Shown: positions 1 through 13,935, counted from the stretch's first letter. The stretch: 64,000 bases of DNA from Isoetes taiwanensis (GCA_021234155.1 JAJEKV010000017.1:6795253-6859252), one strand, 5' to 3'. A program made the numbers and translations. Notes: generated by a model from the sequence alone, not told the origin.

Positions 1-1094
1 TCAAATACTTCGTTCAGTTACGTATTGCTCCTAATAACCAGTTAGATATGTATGATTAGGTTAAGATATTCATATGATATTGATCATGATGTGATGTACG
101 TGATGTTTGGTTGATCATGTTGCTCCTCTTGTATTGGGAAGGGGGTAGAGACCGAGACCATATGTAGTATGCTCCTAGTGTAGATCCCATAGTTCACAAT
201 AGTTGCGGCTTTGTGCATAGGGAACCCAGGGCCCTATGGGCTTCATGATGTGACTGTTGCACTACACACAGGGCTAGAGGTAAGATGGAGGGTGGATCAC
301 ACTGCCGGTGGGAAGCCGGGGGATCCCATAGTGGAGCTAGGCTTATGGTGGGTCACTTAGGTGTGGTAGAGCATGGGTCAGGCACACCTCTTTGAAGGCA
401 ATAGTGTCGCCACTGCCTCTCTCCAAGAGTTGCAAGTGTCGGCTGGCTCTTGTTTTGGGGGTTCGATCGGTCACAGATAGGTGTGTAAATCATGATTCTC
501 TGGCCGCCCGTGGAACCCTCTAGACCCGGGGAGGAGATGCAACCCTTCCTACCTCGTCGGACCCGGGGAGATGCAACCTAGAGTAGTCACGATGGGTGAT
601 GCCATGGGATTAAATGTCAGGATGGATGAGAGTCATGCCGCGGCTTGATCTAGCCCATGCGCAAAGTAATGCACGGGGAGGGGAGGCGGACGGAGTGGTC
701 AACCTAGCCATTGTCTTATACCCGGTAGCCATTGTTATGACTCGATGCTCTATCTTGAGGCCTATCTGGTCGTTCGACTACCTTGTAATATGGGCAAAAT
801 TATTAGCTCTCATGTTTTGTAGCATACGATTATGTTCTTTGCATCTATATGGATATGTGGTTGAGCTACCCTTGAGGTAGTATATTGTATTATGTGCTAG
901 TTCGGCGTATTTATCGCTTAGGCTGATATAGGAGCCCATAGGGGAAGGCGTAGACACCTTCCATGTCCCCTCATACTAGGGTCATCTCGGAGTGCAGGGG
1001 TAGGCAGAAGAAGACTGTCACCCGGTTATTGAGCAGACGAAGTTTCTGTCAGTGTCTGCAGTAGGGTCTTAGTATATTTAGCGAGGGCGTCACA
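1..1094 (+). mobile_element. Ty3 element 1, 5' LTR (5' end outside window)
   Basis: This stretch repeats the 3' part of the LTR at 4374-5952. The shared start is the block beginning gttagatatgtatga (about 41 here, about 4932 there). Both copies also share cctcttgtattgggaagg and end in the same way with GGGCGTCACA. The copy here ends at 1094. Compared with the full LTR, roughly 480 bp must lie left of the window. No initiator-tRNA primer-binding site follows position 1094; the sequence runs directly into reverse-transcriptase remnants, so an internal deletion removed the PBS, gag and protease. Many small indels separate the two copies, which indicates an old insertion. Confidence 0.75.
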
Positions 1095-3560
1095 GGTTGG
1101 GCTACCATCAAATAAAGGGGTCAAGGAAGAAGATATCCATAAGCAGCCTTGAGAGCAGCAGTATGGGCACTATGGGTTCATGGTAATGCCTTTTGGCTTA
1201 TCAACGCCCGACAACCTTCATCTCTTTGATGAGCGACATCTTGAGAATTCTTAGATGAATTTGTCATCGTATTTTGATGACATCACGGTCTGACAAGTCC
1301 ATAGAAGCATTGTGACACTTGAGAAGGGTTTTGGAGAAGCTAGGCGGCATCGATTGTCTTGACAAGCTTTCTAAAGTGCCACTTACTTGTGAACCCGAGT
1401 GGAATATTTGGGTCATGTGGTGTCATACGGAAGGTCTTCATTGATCGGCAAACATTGAAGCCATAGTGGATTGGCGGCACCAAGGAATGTGGGCGAGCCT
1501 TCCTCGACTGGCGAGGGTAATGCTCGGAGTTCGTGAAGGACTTCGTCAGTGGCGTCCCCTCTGTGGACCTCACTAAAAGATAAGAAAGGTGAAGGATTGG
1601 ACAAAGCATTGGTTCGAGAATGTCAAGCCTCTTTTGAGAAGCTCAAAGAGGCTAACCAAATAGACCTCATCCCTCACGGATCCAAGCAAGGGGATAAGCT
1701 AGTGGCGGCCAGGATGCTAGCAAATTTAGCAATGGGAAGCGATCCTCATGTAAGAAGGAGGTAGTCGCATACGGCTCAGCAAGATGAATGATCACGAGGT
1801 AGCTACGGGCTCATGACCAAGGCTTTTGGCCATTGTGAGGGCCTTGAGAATCTGGAGACACTATCACCATTTGGGAAGAAGAAGTTTCAGTGAATATAGA
1901 TCACCCAGAAGTCTCGATTATATCTAGTTCAACGCAACTACTCCTCAATCTAAGACAAAGGAGGTGGATGGGTTTCTGAAAGTGACTTGAGAAATAATAG
2001 TCTATAAGCACAGGCAAGTTGAATGTAGTTGCAAATGCACTCTCGAGACCATTAGAGACAGAACCATTGCAATGCCATATCGACCCTCTCAAGTGAGTTT
2101 GGCGAGAAAGTTGAAAAAAGCGTTGCCATCGGGCGGGCGGCTTTGGGAAGTGGGCCTGGCCTCTCTGGGAGGCCGGAAGCAGGATAAGGAAAAGGAGACC
2201 TTCAAGCATTATAAGGTAACCTCCTATACCATAAGAACAAATTGTGCGGATCTTGAGGTAAGGGAAGCTAATACTTCCGATACACACATGATCCCTCATT
2301 GAGCATGCGGGGTTCATGAGGCGTATTCAAGATAGAAGTAAGCTACTCCTAGCGGGCATGAAAAGCAGATATTTAATACATTCGGAATATCATTATGCCT
2401 AGCAGAGACCAAAGCGAACAACTCCAGAATCCCAGGGAGCCTTAGAGCCATTAGCCGTCTTACGATGCAAAATGAGAAGCATAAGTATGGATTTCATCAC
2501 GGCTCCGAAGCTGGCAGAAGCGAATGCATTGATGGTGAATTTGTGGACAAGTTGTCCAAGATGGCACACTTTGTGCCTTGTAGAACCACCAGATATCTCG
2601 GCACTGAACCGCGCCATCCTATTCGCCAAGGGAGATTTTTGAACTCCATGGCATGCCTAAGTGAGAGATTATCTCGGATAGAGATTCTAGTTTATGAGTG
2701 CATTGGCGGATTTGTTTGCCACCATCGGTCAAACTCTCCATGAGCACGACCTATCATCCTCGAACGGATGGTCGGGCCGAATGCACCAGCGAGAATCATC
2801 GAAGACATGCTAAGGAGTTATGTTTGAACAAGCAGTCTAAGTGGGATAATTTCATCCACTTAGTAGGGATTACGCCTAGCGATTGCAGCGGGGAGTCATC
2901 CCGGATGTCTCCTTTCGCGGTCAATTGGATACCGGTGCACGACTCACGATACGCCTTCAACCCGGTGTCGGTGGTCTGGCAAATGCTATCGGATATTCTC
3001 GGCGGTTGGTTGAAATGAGGATATTTATTAGCGGTATTGAGAAGTCGGCAAAAAGGGGCATGGCGGCAATTTCAAGGAAGCAAATAAGGAGTTCAAGGTG
3101 AAACAATGTGGTTGAAGATTAAGGTGAAGCAAGCCAAACCGCTAGGGGCCGCAAAACTTGCTCCTAGGTGGGCGGGCCCTTTAAGATCTTGGGCGGTGGG
3201 CGCAGGGCCTGGCCCTAGATCTCGGCGCACCTCAAAACCATAAGGTCTTCCATGTGAGCCTCTTAAAAAGGCACAACCCAAATCCACAGAGTGAGGTTGG
3301 AAACTCCAACCACTGTTGAAATAGCGGAGGAACAAGTTGAAATTGTGCACGAATTGCTTCTTGTTGAGCATTCAAGAAGGCCGGAGGTCTCAGTTCCTCA
3401 ATATTTGGTCAAGTGGAAACCTTGCCGTGGAAAGATCTGACGTGGAGGTATTGGCGGGTTAGAGAAGCAATACCCGGACTTCATGAGGGAGTTTGATGGG
3501 CGAGTCGTCTTCAAGCTTGTCGGCGCCGACTTGCAGGTGCTTAAGCGTGAGTGTGTGCTC
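1095..3560 (+). pseudogene. Decayed Ty3 pol: RT, RNase H, integrase, chromodomain remnants
   Basis: Order and motifs fit a Ty3/gypsy pol broken by many stops and shifts. An RT palm remnant near 1160-1420 has VMPFGLS and a YFDD-like block followed by EYLGHVV-like residues. An RT/RNase H linker near 1549-1700 contains FEKLKEA. An RNase H tail and LLYHKN-type integrase N-terminus lie near 1900-2260. The integrase core at about 2540-2600 reads VDKLSKMAHFVPCRTT, and at about 2745-2850 TTYHPRTDGRAE. A chromodomain-like segment at about 3390-3510 carries QYLVKWK and later KQYPDFMREF. Gag and protease are absent. It cannot encode a working protein. The chromodomain places it with chromoviruses. Confidence 0.8.
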
Positions 3561-4373
3561 TTAGTTAGCTTGAGTAAGGCACATGCATTGTAGTCGATAA
3601 AGGTGCATGTGCCAATATCTTAGTTGTATGGTGATGATAGGATACACCCAAAGGCATTCTCTAGGCCAACACGCACCAAGGGTGTGCATGACCCGGAGGT
3701 CATGTGAGGAAGGAAGTTAGGCATGGTGGGCGATGATGGGACATCGCTTCGGATGCTCTACATGCCATGATCTGGGGCCACGCTTTTGATATAGGGGTCA
3801 TGGTGAGGTATAAGTGATCATGTAGCGATGATGGGATAAATGACGGGTGGGAGTGCTCGTCCCACGGGGTCAGTACAAGGTAGCACTTGATCATAGGCAA
3901 TGATAGGATCATCTTAAATGGTCATAGCTCAAATCATACGGGGAGGCCATGATCGGGTGCAAGGTATTAAGGCCAACCTTGAGCTAGTATTCGGCTCAAA
4001 GAGGTAGTGAGGTGGTCACAAACCACAGCTTATTAACTAAACTATAGTAATGTGCCTCCTGCGAGGCCAGTGAGAAGGGAGCATCGAGGAGGAGGCATTA
4101 CGTGGAGATCAGGAGCCATGATTTGGACTTAAATTTATAGACCTGATATCTTGTAATCTTTGTTTTTAACTTATTATAAAGGCCAACCTTGTTAGGCCTA
4201 TATAGTTTTATATAAAGTACAAAATATAGCCTATATTACCGTTAAGCTGTTTAATAGGAAGTTGATCATTTCAGTTAAATTAGTGCACACTTATGTTGTT
4301 TCTTGAGGATAGTGTATGGGTTAAGTCACCTTAGCCCCGATCTTTGAGGGCGGCGTGTGTCCTAAGGGGAGAA
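3561..4373 (+). other. Ty3 element 1 3' untranslated region with polypurine tract
   Basis: No coding sequence is visible. The purine run AAGGGGAGAA at 4364-4373 directly precedes the LTR start TGTGACG, as expected for a plus-strand priming polypurine tract. Confidence 0.65.
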
Positions 4374-5952
4374 TGTGACGTTCGATATACGCTATAAATC
4401 GTATATTTACGAGTCCGCTACTATACAAGTCTGCCAAGCCTTGTATGCATAAGTGGCATGGGTGCATACCCCAGTTATGTATATAACTTAGAAACTATAG
4501 AGATAAGACCCATATTCACATGGCCTTATCTATTAGACTGGCATACATATATCCGTTGAGGCCGCATGTCATCCATTGTGGACCCCTAACCTATATTAAC
4601 TAAACCTAACCCTAGGCCTCACTGCAGCCCTAACACCACGGAACCTTCTTCACTCGAAACCTGTTCGAGCATCGTTGTGTGGCGTAGCTTAGTCACCGGC
4701 GGCCCAGTGTGTGCGATCGTGGAGTGAGTGCGCGCCCGACCGCCGAGGACCATGGGCCAGCCAAGATGGGAGGGGCACTTTGGGAGGCAGTGTTATTCAG
4801 GTAGTGTTCATAGTAGTTCATCGGAATTTAGCACTCCGGATGAATCGATTATTCAAGTATCTAGAGTAGAGCCATCATAGAACCCTTATTCAACATCTTG
4901 AACCTAATCACAAGGAACCCTAAGCGCCAAGTTAGATATGTATGAATTAGGTTAGATGTTCGATGATCATCATGATATGATATTGTATGATGATAGTTGA
5001 TCATGTTTGCTCCTCTTGTATTGGGAAGGTGAAAGTTCTAGTAGCCTTACTTAGAAATGCTCCTAGTTAGACCCTTTAGTTCTATTATATGTCGCGGCTG
5101 TGCATAGGAACCCCTTGAATAAGGGGGCTGGCTATATTTACGTGACTCTGACACTACACAGCAGGGGCTAAGAGGAGATCACGGAGGGAGGGTCCTGGCG
5201 GGCGTGGCTCTTGGGACCCCATAGCGGGCTAGGCTATGGCGGTCACTTCGTGTGGGGCGGGCATGGGTCCGACACCTCACAGAACAGCGGTGTTGCCACA
5301 CCTCTCCAAGAGTTGCGGTGTTGGCACAATACATTTTGGGGGTAAGTGGGGGACCAGATCGTGTGCGCCCACGATTCTCTAGCCTTGGGAACCTCTAGAC
5401 CACACGGAAGGGAGATGAAACCCTTCTTGCCTCGACGGACAGGAGATGCAACACAGGAGTAGTCAGGCTGGGTTGATACCATGGGATTGCGTATCCGGAG
5501 CTAGAGTCATGGCGAGCTCGATCAGCCTTAAGTATGCACGGGAGGGGCGGATGGAGTGGTCAACCCTAGCCATTGTCGCCATAGCCCCACCATTGTTGTA
5601 TTCAGTCTGCTCTGTCACTTGAGCCCTGGCGATGAGTCCTACTCCCAAGAGTGCAGGCCTTGGGTAGGAGCTCTCATGTTTTTCTGGTATGTGATTATCT
5701 GTTGTAGCTATGGCTATGGATGTGCTACCCTTGAGGTAGTGTGATGTTGTTATTGCTAGTTAGAGCATTGTTTATGCTTGGCCCAGTAGTAAGACCCGTA
5801 GGGAAGGGCCACATAAGACATCTTTGTGTCCCCTTCCTTTTAAAGGGATACCACAGGTCACGGGATGAGCGGAGGCTGTGTCGGTCGGAGGGCCGGATGG
5901 GGATTTTCTCTGAGTGCAATAGGGCGTCGTATATTTTTGTAAGGGCGTCACA
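4374..5952 (+). mobile_element. Ty3 element 1, 3' LTR (1579 bp)
   Basis: The LTR starts TGTGACGTTCG and ends GGGCGTCACA, so its termini form a TGTGACG/CGTCACA inverted repeat. Its right two thirds match 1-1094. It shares several blocks with the LTR at 35067-36565, including the ttgtattgggaagg region, the gagatgcaac region and the terminal CGTCACA, so the two Ty3 elements belong to related families. Confidence 0.8.
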
Positions 5953-8900
5953 CATACTCACGGCACCCTCGGGTCTACTAATCTCTTGCCAATAGCTTTT
6001 CTCTTGGGAGACAGTGTCCGAATGTTTTTCTAAAATCCATAAAGCAGCATATTATCTTTATCCTGCTGATTTACTTTGCTCTATTAATATTTAGGGTTAC
6101 GGGTGATGCAGTTGAGTGTTCGGGGCCGAAACCCGCTTGTGTCCATGTCTTTTAGCACCACATTTACCTTTGTTCTTCAACTTATTGTTCAAGACTTTCC
6201 CAAACCACTTTGCCAAGGTCAGGCTTACCAATATCATTACAGCAATTTCTGGTTCTCCTATCTCCTCCCTTGGCCATAAGGGTATTACCTGTTGTATGTC
6301 TATCATCGGTATCCTATTTTTACTATCACAGATTTGAATATTTGATGACCCGATTCCACTATCACTATCGACACATTGATAACTCCCAGGTAATTCATAT
6401 AAGATGGATTGCCTTGTTATTGGACATTTTTTGTAATGCTACCATCACTTCATGTTCGTTGGAAACCTGACTTCACTTTGCTTCTAGTGACAGTGTGGCA
6501 TTGGCTGATGCTCTGTCTTATATGGATTTTTGAGGTATTTTTCCTAGTCAATTCCTTGAGTATTGATGCATCTTCTCACGACTTTTGTTTCCCTCTCTCC
6601 TTTCTTCAATCCTTCAAAACCTCCTAGATTGCTTCTTCTGGCATATACTATAGGCCCCATTGGTGTTGTAATAAGTTTTGTTTCTTTTTTTACTTGACAG
6701 GTTTAAACATATACCTTTTCCTTTTGGTATGCTTGGTACTAATAGTCTCGACTCTCATTCTGTTCCTGCATTCCTCGTCGTACCATCTTGGAAGTCTTGA
6801 ACACCTGATTCTTCCTAGACTTCTTTCTTTTTCAAATAATAACCAAAAATTACGCCACCTTTACTATTATGTCATTCAACTTGTTTTAGTTCTCATCAGC
6901 TCATGCTTCTCCCATGCCCATTTTTCAATTTACGATTTGACATTTTAAGCGAAGATTTACGTTTATTTAGAAATGTATCTTCATGTTTCATGCCACTTTT
7001 CACCGTCGATATCTATACATTCTCATTTTCTTGTATTGCCAATTGGATGGGCATATGGCTCTCCCTTTTCGATGAGGTCAATGATCCGCTTGGGGCGAAT
7101 CTTGAATGTCGCCAGCGGCTGTCGTTCAAGGTTACATGTTCACTATACTTTTCCATGTGTGTTACGACTCGTGAATTCCTGACCCTCCATCTGTACCCCG
7201 TTAGCTATAGTGACCCTATTTTATCGTGCACATTCTATCAATATCGCCCTTGGCATTGTTCCACCTTGTCTTACATGCTACTTTTCCATTCTTGATCTAT
7301 GATTTGTACCCATTGTTCACTTATCTCGTTTATGCTTTCAGTATGTTGTGCTTGTTCACGGCTTGATACGGCATTCAGATCTCTACCAACCTCGCCGCCC
7401 CAGTCTCCATTTATGATAATCTCCCCGAGATCGATGGATAATATGCTATTGTGTAATTAAATCCTTTTTGTTTTGTAATTGTATGTACTTGACATATATC
7501 TTTTATTGACATCTCAGTTTACAACACATGCCCTTATTGGGTACATATCTTTTATATACTCCCTCTTCCTATCGTAAAATCTTTATCTTTCCGGCATGTA
7601 AAAGTTGATATCCCTCTTCCCCTAGCAGTCACTTGGCATTGTGTTCCCAAATCTCTACTAAACATATTATATACGTGAATTATGGGCTTTCAAAACCTTT
7701 TCTCATCCCACAAATACCGTCTACAGTTCCGGTACCATATGGTCGCGCTTTCGCTGGGTACGGTCCTTTGGTTTTTATACTGCTCACGACACCGTTGTTG
7801 TCCCTGGTCTTGGCGATCGAGCTCGGGCGCCTTTGATGTGTTGCTCTTAAGCCCGCCAGCTTCCCCTCCTCTGATGCATTTGTATTAGTGCGAGAGCTCT
7901 CTCAACTATTACTCCCATATCTTATCCATACATCTGGGTATCAAGGCATGGGTTTCCTCCCCTCGGTCCTTCGACACAGGGGCCTCAACCTCCTTGTGCT
8001 GCTCTGTCCTAAGATCGGCTGGTCACGATTCATTTTGTGAGGGTACCTTCCCTCTAACCCCACTTTATATTCCGATTGATTCAATTCCCGCCCATAGCAG
8101 CAACTCCTTATGCAACCTTGCTAATTTTGCATGACCATTATGGCCTCTTGCACCTTGATCGTTCTCAATAGGGCCTGTCGCATTATCCACTCCTGATACA
8201 CATCTGGCGTCAATTTATGTGCCTTGTTCGTCCTCTCCATTGGCGGCGCATTGCTCACGATTGCAGCAGTTGCTCTTTGAACAACGCCTCATTCTGCGTA
8301 ACTCGATAGGTATCTTCGTTAGGTTTTCAGCTATCCCTATCATTCAACATCATGTTTAATCCTATTCACTCCTCAAATTCCATGATGTGTAGCTTTATTC
8401 TATATCAAAGACATTTTTCTTTTCTAAATGTATCTCTGCGCATGATCTTGGTACCCTCCTCTTGATTTTACATGCCTATCCTCTGTTGCATCTCCTCACT
8501 TGTTCTCTCAACCTGCCTGCACCACTGGTTTTGATGTTTGATATTCTTTTACATCTTATTCTACGATTGGCGTCTCGCGATTAATATTAAGTGCATCCAT
8601 GCTTACGGATCATGTCTTGGGTTGCCTATTCATACAGGGCTACGAAATCCCTTGAGTCTTGCTAGCTTAGCGTTGCTTTTAAGCGCATTCCCCTCTTACA
8701 TTGGTGGAGCTAGATTGATGCGCCGCCGAACTTTGGATACAATTTGATGCGGTTCCTCGCGGGTGGCCAGAGCTTTTCTTCGGGCTATTCTTGTTTCAAT
8801 GTATAATATATGTGGTCTGTCAACGGTGCCTCATGAAAACAGAACCAGGAATTTGAATTAATCATAATTTCTTTTACCCCAGGTTGATTTGGATGGGGGT

Positions 8901-9630
8901 GACCCTCTCTATACACCAATCTAGATTGATTTTCTGGAAGGTGACCACTACTTTTAAATAAGCCCGCCACCATTTTAGTGATCCGGTACCAGTTGGAGGA
9001 AATCCGAAGCCCTTGCTATCACGGTATCACAGCGAGAGTTGTACTCTTGATGCGTAACATGGACCCGGAGTCTCCTTTTGGTCTCCGGACTTGTAGTTTA
9101 GAAGTCTCATAGTCGGTTTGTAGAGTTTTTGGCCGGTCTAGATGCGGTTGGTGGGTCTAGCCCCACCGATATCACCGGTGTCTGACGGAGGTGACCTCTA
9201 TGTCCGTGTCTTGTTCGGAATCCACCTTTTACCCTTCTACTTTTAGAGAGCTCCATTATTTTGTAAGTGTTTCGTCTAGGTTAAAAAATCCTGGGTTTCT
9301 GTCTATTCACTTTCCATCTAGGTTAAAGTTACAAATTTCTCATTCAAGCTTTCCCTTCATATTTTGGTTGGTTCCTACTACCTCTGGAAATTCTTACAAA
9401 ATTAAATCTGTGATCACTCTCCGGGATTCTTTGAAAGACAAAGTTCAGTTCTTGCGACCATAGTTGGGATTCCAAATATTATACATTTTTAAACTATCAT
9501 GTGTCACAACTAAGGATTGAGAAACAAGAGCGAGAATGAGAACCAAAAAAAAATCTAAATCTAAATCTTTGGCACCCTGCCACTTCGCTCTCGTATCATC
9601 ATTTTCCGATCCTTTATTTACCTTCTTCTT
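5953..9630. other. Gene-poor decayed repeat sequence
   Basis: Only short, unrelated ORFs occur on both strands and I recognise no protein motif. The plus strand is pyrimidine-rich over 6100-8500, so an old minus-strand element is possible. A PBS-like string near 9023 (CGGTATCACAGC) has no LTR beside it. I see no supportable gene here. Confidence 0.5.
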
Positions 9631-10200
9631 CTAGCATGTATTGGCTTTGTGTTTGAGAAAAAAGTAGTTGAAACAAGCGGAATATGTTTGGGAAGCAAAT
9701 AAAAGATGGAGTTATAAGTAATAACCTCCTTGTACTTGATCAATTGAGTAGCATGAGATATTGTGATTTGGTGATAGCTCAAGTTGATACAATGTGTTAC
9801 AACACTTTAGCGATCTTATCTAGATGGGTAAGTATACAACATCTTGAGATGCTCTATGTAGCGATGGATATTTGGCGACTAATGCGAGCCGGGATTTTTG
9901 GATAGAATGGTCGAATCCAAAGAGTGATGTAGGTATGCCATATTTACTAGCTATTCGTGAAGAATGGGCAGGGGACAGTTCAATTCAATTATTTGATATG
10001 AAATATTTGATAAATTATGATATGTTATTATTATGTAGTCATGGTATGTTCATGGATTCACGGATGTTATGGCGGATCTACATGGCTCATTGTTTCGTCG
10101 TATGTTGGCGATTGATGCAGTTCAAAGTAGTAAGTTTACTTATCTTGATAGAGTATCGACATGATGAAGAAATAAAGACGTTAAGCATTTGGCCCTGTTA
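9631..10200 (+). repeat. Left arm of a large inverted repeat
   Basis: About 570 bp match the reverse complement of 15520-16100. Shared blocks include tttgagaaaaa.gtagttgaa, ttgatcaattgagt, caatgtgttacaacacttt, gatgatgtaggtat-like sequence and catggtatgttcatgga. Divergence is substantial, with small indels throughout. The ORF at 9684-9905 lies in the repeat and resembles no protein I know. The stretch 10201-11009 after it holds nothing I recognise. Confidence 0.75.
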
Positions 10201-11009
10201 ACCTCTCGTAGCATTTGTCTTTGCTGCTCCTTCTATCGTCGACCACTCCGAGGGTGATCCATTATTCATTCCTTCTTGTCCTCATATATGCAGTGTCATA
10301 TTCGGCATGCATGGAATAGACCTATTTTGACCCAAACCCGGTCATTCCATGCATAGATAAACCTTACTTTGACACGTGGACTACATGCCTGTTGCTTTCT
10401 TCTCTATCCAGAAGAAACATAGATATTATGAATTGCAATAGGATCTCATTACTTACAATATGAAATAGTAGGTGAGAATGACACTTAATTGCCACAAGAG
10501 GTGAGATTTTCTATAAGTGTAACCAGCCCCAGGTCCTCAAGACGAAGACCATATGCTTTTGAGTGCAATACTACCTTTTTATGATCAAGAACATTCTTAA
10601 GGTGTTGGATGCTCATTCTCAATTGTTGAACGACGCAAGCAATGAGCATATTTTCACAAATTCTATTATTTATCTTGTATGTCATTACTTAGTTGTTCTC
10701 TTCAAAATCTTACGAGTAATTTTGGAATTAGCCCTAGAGAGGCAAACTCTTGCTCATGTGGGGTTTTTCGCATATTCCAAGTATATGCTAGAATATGCTT
10801 TGAATATGCCAAAAATTGCTCAAAACCCGATGTTTCACCGTAAATGGCGGTCACAGTGTTCTTTGGGCGGCTTATTTGTACAAAGTAGCTAACTTGATTG
10901 TCTTTATTCCTACTAAATATAGGCATTTTATACTCTGGTAAAAGTTCTTTAACAAAGAGCAGCATCCTGCTTATTCATCTACACATTCTGCAGAAAATTC
11001 TTCGAACTT

Positions 11010-11647
11010 TGATGTTAATGACTTGATCTCGTCGGTTGATTTATTCGTTCGGGGTAACTAATAATAATTCATTTGGTTTGTTGAGGATTTAAAGGGTCGG
11101 GAAAGCTTAAGGAGAAGCAGGAGAACCTTTAATTACATTAATATTACCTTTAGCTCTTCTAATCAAAAGCAGAAGTCACCATTTTTCTTCAAATTTTAAT
11201 TCATGGTCCTCTCTTCCGGATATGTTCCTTCATATGAAATGAGTGTTTTGTCCTTTGACAAGTAGATCCTTTCATTGCCGGTGGAAGGAAGAATGGCGCA
11301 AATATGGATCTTTGAAGAGAGACAATAGCCCTTCTTTGCATTGATGACTTTCAAATGTGTTGTGGTGGATGTTCTGGTAGAGCAAAAGAGGAATCAAAAT
11401 AGGTGAAACCAGCAGTTTGCTGGACCTTTACAAAAGATGACTAAAAGCGGGATAATGCCTTGAATTACTAAGTTGCAAACTTTGATAAATAAGTCTTTAA
11501 AAAAGTCTGGGGTTTTGCTGTTTTGGACTATGACGTGCTGCCGAGATCGTGATTATTCCAAGTGGAGAAGGAGAAAATAATTAGGTGCTACGGCGAGCTA
11601 GTAAGAAGAAGAACTTTATTGGGCTGCTATAGTAATTACACATTTCA
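11010..11647 (+). repeat. Direct repeat copy 1 (LTR-like termini)
   Basis: It matches 14665-15127 in the same orientation. Shared blocks include gacttgatctcgtcg, aattcatttggtttgttga, ttttaattcatggtcctctcttcc, tcctttgacaagtagatcctttc and gctatagtaattacacatttca. Both copies start TGATGTT and end ATTTCA, giving TG...CA ends, but the flanks show no matching target-site duplication. The pair may be old LTRs or a segmental duplication. 11648-12405 holds no recognisable feature. Confidence 0.65.
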
Positions 11648-12405
11648 AGATATTTTCTTGATTGGATTTTAATGTTCACATTGCTTTCTATAATGGTTAT
11701 AAATTATCATGTGCATAGTGGTGGAGAGTGAAATAAGTTAAATTAATTTAAAAAGATTAGAAACCGAAAAGGGCACATGAATTACCCAAAATGAGTTGTT
11801 ATGTAGTTGTTGAAGGTTGTGCTTAACGTCACATTTGAAAAGAACCCTAATGACCATGCGGTTATCATGCCTTTTATTTTGCCTATGTCTTCTTTTGCAT
11901 ATGCTTGAAAATATATATTTGTGACTAAACATCGGGAACTATGAAATTTGAATAATGATGCATCATTATTTAAGTACCTTGAGGTTTATATGGAGTTTTC
12001 CTTTACATCCTTGTCGGTGAAACACATCTCCAACTTCAAGGTGCCTCGAATATTATTGTTAGTCTCTGATCCTATTGTGCACATGCTTATATAACCGGCC
12101 CAGGTGGCGATTAACTTCATAATCGCTGCCCTATATTCACAAGACAATGGAAGTGGAAGTTGTGAGCATGTTGTTCTGTAATTAAGAGATGATACAATGG
12201 GGATTACGATCTTTGTATAATACTCATTTATTGATGAACAAATTATTCCCTCCACATCACCATCATCTTATATTATAATGTTATCACAATAGGTCTTGGA
12301 TTGGATCAAGCCCTAATTTGAATAGCCAAGATCATCTAGGTGCATCAAAGAGGCAAGATTTCTTGCACAACTTCTACCACTTCCTTGATTGATCATATTT
12401 TGATC

Positions 12406-13935
12406 TTATGGAAGGAGTAAAGAAAAAAGGGGGGAAAAGGAAAGATTGAGCGTGAAGGGCAAAAGAGTGCAGGAAAAAGGAGAAGGAGAAAGGGGATAAG
12501 AGAGGAGGAAAAAATGCATGGGAAAAGGAAAGGAAAAAATCAAAGGAGGAAGGGCACGAGAAAGGCCACGAGGAAAGGGAAGAGATAGGAAAGGGTGTAA
12601 AATGGCATAGAAAGGGAAAGAGTGGGAAAAGGGTCGAGATAGAAGGATAGGAAATAACAAGAGTATGGGAAGGAAAGGAAAAAGGAAAAAGGGAAGGGAG
12701 AGAAGAAGAAAGGAATGGAAAAATGGCATGGGAAAGGAAAAAGCAGAGAAAGAAATTGAAGGAAAAGGGCCGCAAGAAAAAGAAAGAGTGAAAGTTTGGG
12801 AAAAGGGAAGGAAAGGGAAGGGAAAGGGCATGGTAAAGAGAAAGTGAAAGCGAGAAAAGAAAAAGGAGGGGGCAAAGCGAGGAAATGGAATGGAAAGGGC
12901 ATTAGACAAAGGGAAGGGAAATGAAAAGGAAGGGAAAAAGGGAAAGAGGAAAGGATGAAGGAGAAAAAAGGCGAAAAAGACATGGAAAAATAAAGGAAAA
13001 GGGAAAGGCGGGGAAGATATGAAAATGGGCATAGAAAAAAGGAAAGAAAAATGTAGGAAGGGCATAGGGAAAAGAAGGAGGTAGAAAGGATGAGAAGGAA
13101 AGGTAAAAGAGACACGGGTAAAGAAAGAGGAAAGGATTGGGAATGGAGGAAAATACTGGAAAGGAAAAGGATCTATCATATGAAAGCAGGAAAGGAAAAA
13201 GGCCAAAAAGGAAAAGAGGGAGAAAGGTCGGAGAAAAGGAGAAGGGAGGAAAGGGGAAGCGGAGGATGAGAAGCGAAATTGAAAAAGATGAGGAAAGGGA
13301 AAAGGGCCGCAGGGGAAAAAAGCGAGAAGAGAGAAAAGCGTGAGTAAAGGGAAAAACGGGAGAAGAGAAAGTGAAGGAAAAGGAGGAGGAGAAATGGGAA
13401 GAGGCATGAGCGAAGAAAAGAAAAAGAAGGGAGAAAGGAAAGGGAAAAGGGCATGGGGAAGCGAAAGGGTGCAAAAGAATGAAAAGGGAAGGAAAGGAAA
13501 AAGGAAAAGGAAAGGCGGAAATGGGGAAGGCAGGAAAATGAGCCACGAAGAAGAAAAGGGGAGGAAATGGGAAAAGAAGTGGAAAAGGGCAAGGGATAAG
13601 AGAGGAAGAGGATAGGGAAAAGGAAGAAAAAAGGGCACACATGAAAAGGTAGGGAAGAAAAAGAACAAAAAAAGGGCATGGGAAGGAAAGGAAAGTGAAG
13701 GAAAGAAAAAGGAAGGGTAAAGAAGAGGAAAAATGGGAAGGGGGCGGGAAGGATGAAAGGGAAAGGAAAAAATCAAATGGGAAAAAGAAGGAAAAAGGAA
13801 AAGGGGAAAGGAAAGTGAAGGGAGAAGGGCTTAAAAAAGGAAAAAAGAAAGAAGGAAAAAAGAAGATGTGTAGGAAGAAATGCAAAAAATGGGAAAAGGA
13901 AAAAGGAAAGTGTGTATGGAAGCTTGAGGAAAGAA
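12406..13935 (+). repeat. 1.5-kb polypurine (G/A) low-complexity block
   Basis: The plus strand is almost entirely purine, built from units such as gggaaaagg, aaaggaaagg and aagggcatggg. Long open frames on the minus strand (up to 456 codons, composed of F, P, S and L) are a by-product of this composition and are not called as genes. Sequence of this type can form triplex (H-DNA) structures. Confidence 0.9.

Noticed and set aside
9010-9045. PBS-like CGGTATCACAGC suggesting another LTR element
   Set aside because: Two mismatches to the consensus, no LTR end immediately before it and no gag after it.
12406-13776. 456-codon minus-strand ORF rich in F, P, S and L
   Set aside because: It is the complement of a polypurine block. 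All frames there are open because stop codons need bases that are missing, and the protein has no domain-like complexity.
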